Positions 57,543 through 64,000 of a stretch of DNA of 64,000 nucleotides are shown here, one piece after another (the first letter of the stretch is position 1; each line of letters opens with the position of its first letter). Origin of the DNA: Canna indica (taxonomy: Eukaryota; Streptophyta; Magnoliopsida; Zingiberales; Cannaceae); the NCBI GenBank assembly GCA_034359265.1, contig CP136891.1, forward strand, positions 11,980,501 through 12,044,500, given 5' to 3'. The notes under the pieces are model-generated. The model had not been told where the DNA came from, searched no databases, and was given only the letters and a program-made list of their open reading frames with translations. Position numbers and translations under genes: made by a program.

Positions 57543-59699
57543 TGTTACGCCCCGCCCAGGGTTATCCCTAAAACAGGGACCTCACCTAGGAGGAGCGCAA
57601 CCTAAAACCAAACCACAAAAATACACCAGAGTATCTCAACATAAACAACTGAATTCATCATTTCAACTAAGAGTTTTCTACATAATGCTCCACAACAATA
57701 TAAAAACAACTAAGAAAACATCTAAGTAGCGGATGATGCCTCCTCCTCCAGGACTCTAGCTACTTAACTTCAACTACCGACATACCTGCAAAACTGAGGC
57801 AATAACAAACAACATCAGCGGAAAGCTGAGTAGGAGAATCGATATGTCAACAATAAGGACATCAATCATGATGCAATGATACTACCAACACAACAACAAC
57901 ATATGACTCTACAATACAGTGCAACATGACAACAACCAGTCACCTTTTCATCTATCAACTAATGCAACTCATACCAATCAAGAGCGTAGTGGACAATTGG
58001 GTTTCCCCCGCACTCTCGCATCTCGAGAGTGGCACCTCAAGTCCGCTCCAACTAGAGATGCGACTATCTAAAAGATAGCCCGCCGACGTCTAACACCTCG
58101 ACGCCGCACACGAGCCCGCCAACGTCTAACAGCGCGACGCCGCACCTCATGTGAAGATTTCGTGATCACCGGTGTCACCGCCCATACACCTCGGGCAATA
58201 AATCAACTGTGTCCAGGCTTGCGCCCACAATGATTATAATGCAGTATGCCATCAACAACTGACCTACGATACTGACCACAATAACTGATATTCAATGCTA
58301 ACAACAATAAATGCCACAACTATCAACTGAAGATGCAACCAGAGTAATTCATGTTAGCAAGTACCACTTATGACAACACTAACAGTGTGCACAATGCCTA
58401 GCATAATATCATGCTCAATAATCATTAATGAACAACAGCTAATCAGACTCATGCAATTATCAACATGGCATGTTCAACAACATAATGCAACAGGAGATCA
58501 ACGGATTTCAGAAGCAAATCAATCAAATAGAAGCAAGGGGTAAAATCGTCAATTTACCAATTCAACATTCATCGGCTACAGCAGGAGTCAACTCGCACCC
58601 AATATAACTATCCACCATCTAACATGGAATACCACTATTCTATATTATTTAATTATTTATCAACTGAATTACTAACTCGCATCTACTAGATAACACCAAA
58701 ACATAGAAAAGACCTACCAGACGACCTCTGATCAGAAATCCGACACCACCACCACGTTCAGAACGCAAAAACCTACAACTTTGGTATTCACCTCGACTCG
58801 ATCCGACAATCCTACGATCAACTACACAAATACCCTAATATTCTATAATTTAACCCTATTTCATGCCATACAGCTCTCTTCATAAATAACCTATTTAATA
58901 AATTCATCTCCCACTCGTCTCAGCCCCCGACCTCCGCCTCCTCTGCTCGGCTCGAACCCCTGACGGCCGGCTCTTCCATTCGCCAGCGATCACCTCGGTC
59001 GGCCCTCCCGGCCTCTCCCGCGGCTCCCGGCGCCGGCGGGACAACAAAACACACCCACACTCTCTCTCTCTCACTCGATCTCCCTCTCTCGTCACCCGAC
59101 ACCCATCCCGACGCCCCGCCCCCGACGCCGCCTCTACTAGCCTCCGATCCACGTCGGCCGGCCCTCTTGGCCGCTGGCGACCACTCGCCGACCCTCCTCC
59201 GGCCTCCTCCGTGACCTCCGGCGCTGGTAGGACGCCGATCCGAGGCTAGGAAGTCACTTCGGCCTCCTACAACATCATCGGCTGCTGCCCCACCGCACGG
59301 GCAGCAGTCGCCCACAGGGTGGCAGCCCGCGGACTGCCCGCGGCTACCGCTGCCCCTCCCTCCATCCGACAAAGCCGGACCTTCCTCATCCCGTCACCAC
59401 TCCGATTGCCGCCGATGAACGAAGAAATAGGAACGACAGAAAACAGCGGACGGAAAACAGGGAAGAGAAGATAAGACTCCTACCTCAAAGCTCCTCCAAA
59501 CTCCGGTCTTCACCGGAGTCTTCAACTGCCGACGCCTCACGCTCCTCCGTCGGCCGCCGCTGCTACAGGAATCGCGAGAGGGAGAGAAAAAGATTAGAGA
59601 GAGGATTAGGGTTAATTAAATAGGATTTAGGCACTTTTGCAATAAGGCCCCTCTAATAAAAATATTTACAACTAGGTCCTTTTATTACAGGGTATAACA
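57543..59699 (-). repeat. 5' LTR of the GAG-only element
   Basis: 2157 bp, the same length as the 3' LTR and with no difference noticed. It abuts the tRNA primer site. Confidence 0.95.
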
Positions 59700-61162
59700 A
59701 TACGAGTTGGATCAAGATCTACAAGAAGTGGAGAACAACTCGGGTGAGGACAATATCTGGAGGTGGACTAAAAGTGGCATTTTCTCAACTCGTAGTCTCT
59801 ACAGATTGCTGATTTTCATAGGTTTATCAGATCGCTACTATCGCCTGTTTTGGCAACCGACACTGCGTACAAAAATTTCGATCTTTGGCTGGTTATTGGT
59901 TAGAAGAAGACTGCTCACCAGGGACCGTATTGCATATTGGGGCATTACGACTACGAGGTGTGATTATTGTGTGATACACATAACGAGAATCACAAGCACT
60001 TATTTGGAAGCTGCACTTTCACCGTGGAGGGTTGGTGGATCTTCTTGTCAGCCCTGAACGAAAGCCATTTCCCTCTTCAGCTCCGTCCTTGGTTGGACGC
60101 ACGAAATGGAGACCCCAATGAGGGCAAAAAGAGAACACCGCTATTACTGATTCGGAGCTGCAGGTTCGTGTGGTTTGAGAGGAACTGCAGAATATTCAAG
60201 AGAACCAGATCATCACTCTATCTATTCCACAGCTATTTCGGCAGCCTCGTATTATCACTTGTCTCAGTAGGATAGTGGCCTTGTTGTTCTGCACTTGGTG
60301 TGCGGTCTCTAGGAGGCCATGTATATCTCATTTTCTCTCTATCTTACTTCACATTAATCTTTGAATGGAATAAAGAATACAGGATTCTCATTTTTCAAAA
60401 AAAAAAAAAGGTTATTGGGTTGTTGTTTAGACATTGAGATCCCGATGATGGTTTATGAGTGCATTCCTAATGGAAGCTTATTCAACGTAATGTTACATGG
60501 TCACTGTAGCTCTCCACTCCCACTGGAAAATCGCTTAAGATTGGTTGAACAATCTGCAGAAGCACTTGCCTATTTGCACTCAGGAGCAGCCCGTCTAATT
60601 CACGGAGATGTGAAGTCCCAAAACATATTCCTAGATGATAATTTAATGGCTAAGGTGTCAGATTTTGGGGCATCGCAGCTTCTTCCAACGGATGAATATG
60701 GATTTATTGCATTTGCGCAAGGGACTGTTGGTTATTCGGATCCTGAATGCTTGCAAACCCATTGTTTGACAGATCGAAGCGTCGTGTGTAGCTTTGGAGT
60801 TGTCCATGAAAAGAGATGCCTTGCATCAAGTTTCTTAATGAAGGTGAAGGAGCACAAGGAAAGGGACATATTGGATGACCAAATGGTAAAGGAAGGCGGA
60901 CGGGAGATAGTGGGAGAAGTTGCCAACATCGCAAAGGAATGCTTGATGGTTGCAGGAGGAGACATGCCTGCAATGAATGAAGTAGCAGAGAGACTGATAA
61001 TCCAGATGAGATAGGACACAAAGGTTCAAGTTGCACCCATGGAAGGAAGATAATCCAGATGAGATAGAAAGGTTACTCGGAGAACCAATATACAATTCTA
61101 AAGCAGATACCTGCACTTTTCATAGTCTGGATGAGATTAAAATTGATGCCTCCGGCAGATGA

Positions 61163-61689
61163 TGAGGGGTCCTAATTAAGTGAACTGTGAGATCCTTTAG
61201 CTCTTCTTCATGGTTCTTATTTTTCTAGCTGGATTGGGTGATCAATGTATCTGTTAAATAACCGAGTGTTTCCTTATTCTTGGAATGGCGCGGTGTACAG
61301 ATAACAGATTGATAAATGTTTCAATATTCTCGTTCTGCTTTTAATGTTTGAGTTCTCTCTTAAAAGAAAGATCAGATGTTGCTAACTTTATCCTTTATTT
61401 AATAGTGGATGAATCTAAATAACATTGCATATCAAATTATCACTTTTCTATTGAAAACATGGCATAGCTGAAGTTTTAACTATGTTAATTGGATTAATCA
61501 TAAGGAAGCAAAACAACACTTTAAAAACCACAAATGAGAAATTTAGAATGAACTAAATTGTAGGTTAACCTAAATTAGTTGCAAGTGTATATATCATTTG
61601 ATAAGGATTTATATTTATATATCTATAGTACATCTATTCCAGTGGAAATAATACGATGTATAATTAATCTCTCTATTTCTTTAATCTAA
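61163..61689. other. 3' flank of the broken WAK copy, then unassigned DNA
   Basis: To about 61560 the sequence matches, inverted, the flank at about 39370-39800 (for example tctcttaaaagaaagatcag against its complement near 39590). The rest is AT-rich without a feature. Confidence 0.7.
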
Positions 61690-61850
61690 AAGGTGATGGT
61701 AAAATTATCCCACTTGTGACCCGGATGCCATGGGTTCGAGCCACGGAAATGGTCTCTCTGCAAAAAGTAGGAGGAAGAGTACATCAACCCTCTCGAAAAC
61801 GCTCAAAAGTGGGATTGCTTAATTCGTGCACTGGGTCACCCTTTTTATTT
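61690..61850 (+). mobile_element. tRNA-derived SINE-like sequence
   Basis: A polymerase III B-box match gggttcgagcc (about 61732) is followed by acggaaatggtctctctgca, resembling plant Au-type SINEs. The A box is weak and the ends were not defined, so this is probably a degraded copy. From 61851 to 62194 nothing is recognised. Confidence 0.6.
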
Positions 61851-62194
61851 TCTTTAATCTCACTAAACTTATTCCGCATGTAAAGAACTCGAACATCCTA
61901 ACTAATCTTGTATATAAAGAAAACATAACGACATTAAATGCCTTCTTGAATAAAAGAAGATTGTTTGTATTGCTATGTAACTAGAAGTCTCTATGGACTC
62001 CTCTCCTAATTTCACTTACAAGTATGTTTTCATATATGTGCTGCTTTGTCTTAATATGTAAGTAGGAACGACTCTACTGTCCTTACAATATATAGTGTAT
62101 GAAACTAATGATGATTTAGATATGTGTAAAGCTACAGTTGTAATTGTAGATGGACATTTGAGAGAAAAAGTTCGGTTTTACACCCCTACCGTTT

Positions 62195-62745
62195 TAATGG
62201 TCAAGTAACTCATTTAGTCAGTGTTCTCCCTCTGCTAGTTGGATACAACGTTGGAAGCGGCTATGCCAAATCATTCCCCAATGAACAAAGCTTTATAAGG
62301 AGTGTAATTCTTGGCGTCTATTACTTGAATCCAAAATTGACTTGCTTTATAAAAAAATGGAGACGGTGGATCTTGATGCTACAGAATTTGATCTGTTAAA
62401 GTGTTTGAAGGCTGAACTTGATGGTGTCTACTATGCTGATGGTATTTATTGGCGCCAACGTGCAAAAAAGAGATGGATGAAAGAAGACGATCATAATACT
62501 CGTTTCTTTCATCAATGAGCTTCTTTTAGGAGGAAAGCTAATTGGATTCATCATATTTCCACTCCTTCAGGTGTTCTTAATAAGCCTGAGGATGTGGCTG
62601 ATCAATTTCGGAGGTTCTACATTCAACTTCTGGGTGTGAAGAAAAACCCTTGCTTAAATATTAATTAGTTAGTCATTAATCCCCCTCTTTTATATTCTTT
62701 AGCTACTCTGGATTCTTCGTTTTCTCTTGAGGAGATTAAGGTCTC
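62195..62745 (+). pseudogene. LINE ORF2 fragment
   Basis: Translation shows the linker between endonuclease and reverse transcriptase: YWRQRAKKRWMKEDDHNTRF, then ASFRRKANWIHHIST, then VADQFRRFYIQLLGVKKNP and SLEEIK. It resembles the equivalent part of the full LINE (YWRQRAKQRWVRFGDRNTRF). In-frame stops (after FFHQ and LNIN) show decay. It ends where gtctcgtttggttgacatgg, a MITE-like start, begins. Confidence 0.87.
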
Positions 62746-63142
62746 GTTTGGTTGACATGGGAAGTAACTTTTTACAAAAAGTTATAATTCACATGAATTA
62801 ACTTTCCACATGTATTTTCCGAAAAGTACCTAAAAAGTGTTTGATTGACAAAAAGTTAATTCATAGGAAATGTAACTTCCCACCTACAATATGTTTGATT
62901 GACATTAGTACTTCCTAGGAAGTACATATGAAATGACCAATATACCATTTTTTATAAATTAATATTTTAATTTATATGTGTTAGTATATATATATAAATA
63001 AAATTTATTTGTAAATAAATATTGTAATATATATGTAAAATATAATATAATATTTTCATATATAATTAATATAATATATATTTTATTATATAGAAAAAAT
63101 AATTTTTATTTATAGTTAATATGAAAAAATATATATTTTACT
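62746..63142. other. MITE-like start and AT-rich DNA
   Basis: The phrase tcgtttggttgacatgggaa and later tgtttgattgaca repeats resemble transposon ends, but no matching right terminus was found. Confidence 0.4.
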
Positions 63143-63206
63143 AAAAATAAAATAAAATAAAATAAAATAAAATAAAATAAAATAAAATAAAATAAAATAA
63201 AATAAA
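63143..63206. repeat. (AAAAT)n microsatellite
   Basis: About twelve uninterrupted copies of the pentanucleotide aaaat in the phase aaataaaataaaataaaat. Confidence 0.95.
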
Positions 63207-64000
63207 TATATGGAGAATTTAAAGATTATTTAATATAATAGTGTCGACAATATAAATTATAAATTTTGCATTAAATGCAAATGTGAGGCTAATATTGACT
63301 TTTTCTTTCAATTATAATGCAGAAAATACAACTTACCTAGGTCCTCTAGGTAAGTTACTTCCTGTATTTTGCAAATGTGTTCTCTTTCCCCACGGAAATG
63401 ATCGTAAGCTTACCAACTCCTCCCCCTTCCTCATCTTAGCCCATTTGCAGTTTCCCACTGCATCATCCCATTGTGGCTAACTCTTCCTCTTCCCTCCTCA
63501 ACCTCGTTAGGGTTTGATGCTCTAGCGGCTCGGGATCTCGGCTATAACGGTCTCCGTAGTTGCCATTTGAGCGAATCGGAGGAGGTTAGCTCGGAAGGTG
63601 ATGTATTTGCATTTTTGACCCGATTCTTCTGTCTTGTTTGATGTTTTTTCTCTTCCATTACGCCCTTGATGTGGTTCTGGTGATAAAAAGATAAATTTCG
63701 TTTCGGATTTATTGCTTGTGTTTTCGTCGGAGGGGTGATGGTTTGGAGCTGTATTAGTTATGGTAGAAATAATTAAATGTCAATACAATTTACTTCATCG
63801 TTATGCTTCTTCTCTCTATATTCTCTCAGATTTGTTATTTATCTTGCCTTAATTTTTATTCTTGACATTTACTATCCTAGTTTAGTGAATACTATTTGAA
63901 TTAGTTTGACATAATGTTAGACAATCTTAGGTTTAGTTCAATCACATAGGCAATGCCAATCCAATAACAAATCCTTTGATTTCAGCATTTTATTTGTGAA
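63207..64000 (+). other. Possible 5' leader and first intron of a gene off the right edge
   Basis: From about 63380 the base composition becomes balanced, with CT-rich runs (cctcccccttcctcatctta, ctcttcctcttccctcctca) like plant leaders. A possible donor, ggaag followed by gtgatgtatt, is at about 63600, after which the sequence is T-rich like an intron. No coding sequence is visible. A 10-bp-arm hairpin (acttacctag-gtcct-ctaggtaagt) is at about 63332-63356. Confidence 0.35.

Larger units (their letters stand above)
53797..59699 (-). mobile_element. GAG-only LTR retrotransposon (TR-GAG type)
   Basis: The two 2157-bp LTRs (53797-55953 and 57543-59699) have TG...CA ends and look identical wherever I compared them. 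The 5-bp duplication atacg flanks the element (53792-53796 and 59700-59704). On the coding strand the primer site TGGTATCAGAGC (57526-57537 region) follows the 5' LTR, and a purine tract AGGTGGGGAAGA abuts the 3' LTR. The whole internal region is 1589 bp and holds one gag gene; protease, reverse transcriptase and integrase are absent. This is a non-autonomous element that must borrow polymerase, and its identical LTRs indicate very recent movement. Confidence 0.95.
50802..60409 (+). mobile_element. 5'-truncated LINE, itself host to three insertions
   Basis: The LINE enters the WAK kinase after ggttattgggt (50791-50801); the same 11 bases follow its 13-A tail (tail 60397-60409, repeat 60410-60420). 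Readable ORF2 parts in order are [20 protein letters not shown] (50840-50910), MEEIKAAIFEMGSYKAP (about 51565), DFENAFDS (about 52555), RSGVRHGNPQSLFLFN, FTDDLIFLCKND (about 52866) and the zf-RVT region ISIFGWLLVRRRLLTRDRIA (about 59870). It is full of stops. Inserted into it are a TRIM (50970-51499), a hAT-like MITE (51911-52461) and the GAG-only element (53797-59699). Without these the LINE is about 2.6 kb. Confidence 0.93.
44270..61162 (+). pseudogene. Second WAK copy, 5'-truncated and split by insertions
   Basis: Pieces homologous to the WAK gene at 39.8-42.4 kb run in order on the opposite strand: end of exon 1 (44270-44500), exon 2 (about 44558-44716, EGF repeat ruined), start of exon 3 (about 45590-45813), kinase N-lobe (50634-50801: [19 protein letters not shown]) and the rest (60410-61162: HGDVKSQNIF, DFGASQ). 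Gaps between pieces match the Copia and LINE insertions exactly. Internal decay includes frameshifts, a deletion of about 17 residues after CSFGVV and stops after AERLIIQMR. Homology continues into the 3' flank to about 61560. With the first copy it forms an inverted duplication. Confidence 0.93.

Noticed and set aside
60704..61116. Minus-strand frames of 93-110 codons
   Set aside because: They are antisense to the kinase part of the broken WAK copy.

Overview
This window is nuclear DNA of a flowering plant. The evidence is spliced genes with GT-AG introns, a plant-type VQ protein, a wall-associated kinase, two nuclear-type tRNA-Asn genes, and plant families of CACTA, PIF/Harbinger, hAT, L1-type LINE, Copia, Gypsy-like and TRIM elements. 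A monocot is possible, but I cannot fix the species. The background is very AT-rich and most of the window is transposon sequence.

Left third (1-20.3 kb). A CACTA transposon with an uninterrupted TNP2 transposase frame runs off the left edge; its right terminus, with subterminal repeats and terminal inverted repeat (TIR), lies at 4123. A second, short CACTA element (6266-8184) has captured a broken piece of a pectin methylesterase gene. It sits in one copy of a locally duplicated stretch; the other copy received a hAT-type MITE (9284-9760). A 6-kb PIF/Harbinger element (10234-16280, TTA target duplication) carries decayed transposase and Myb/SANT-like genes. Two tRNA-Asn genes lie in a tandem duplication (17.1-18.15 kb).

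Middle (20.3-43 kb). A full-length LINE (20339-26638) has clear target site duplications, an open ORF1 and an ORF2 interrupted by one stop codon. Next come a SIB1-like VQ gene, several MITE-like elements, and the best conventional gene here: a 13-exon dihydropyrimidinase gene (31161-37684, minus strand) whose exons join into 537 codons and which carries a hAT-like MITE in an intron. Beyond it is a wall-associated receptor kinase gene (39805-42403, minus strand) that appears disabled only by a 4-base insertion after the signal peptide.

Right third (43-64 kb). A second, inverted and 5'-truncated copy of the same kinase is a pseudogene blown apart by nested insertions. A Copia element (45814-50633) has its reverse transcriptase region replaced by a piece of LINE. 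A 5'-truncated LINE (50802-60409) itself contains a TRIM, a hAT-like MITE and a 5.9-kb retroelement whose two 2157-bp LTRs look identical and which encodes only GAG. Flanking target duplications let the order of events be read. The right end holds a SINE-like sequence, another LINE fragment, a pentanucleotide microsatellite and a possible 5' leader of a gene that starts near the edge.

Working host genes in the window are probably only dihydropyrimidinase, the VQ protein and the tRNAs. The most unusual structures are the LINE/Copia chimera, the GAG-only element, the PME-carrying CACTA element and the CACTA terminal region with its long hairpin.
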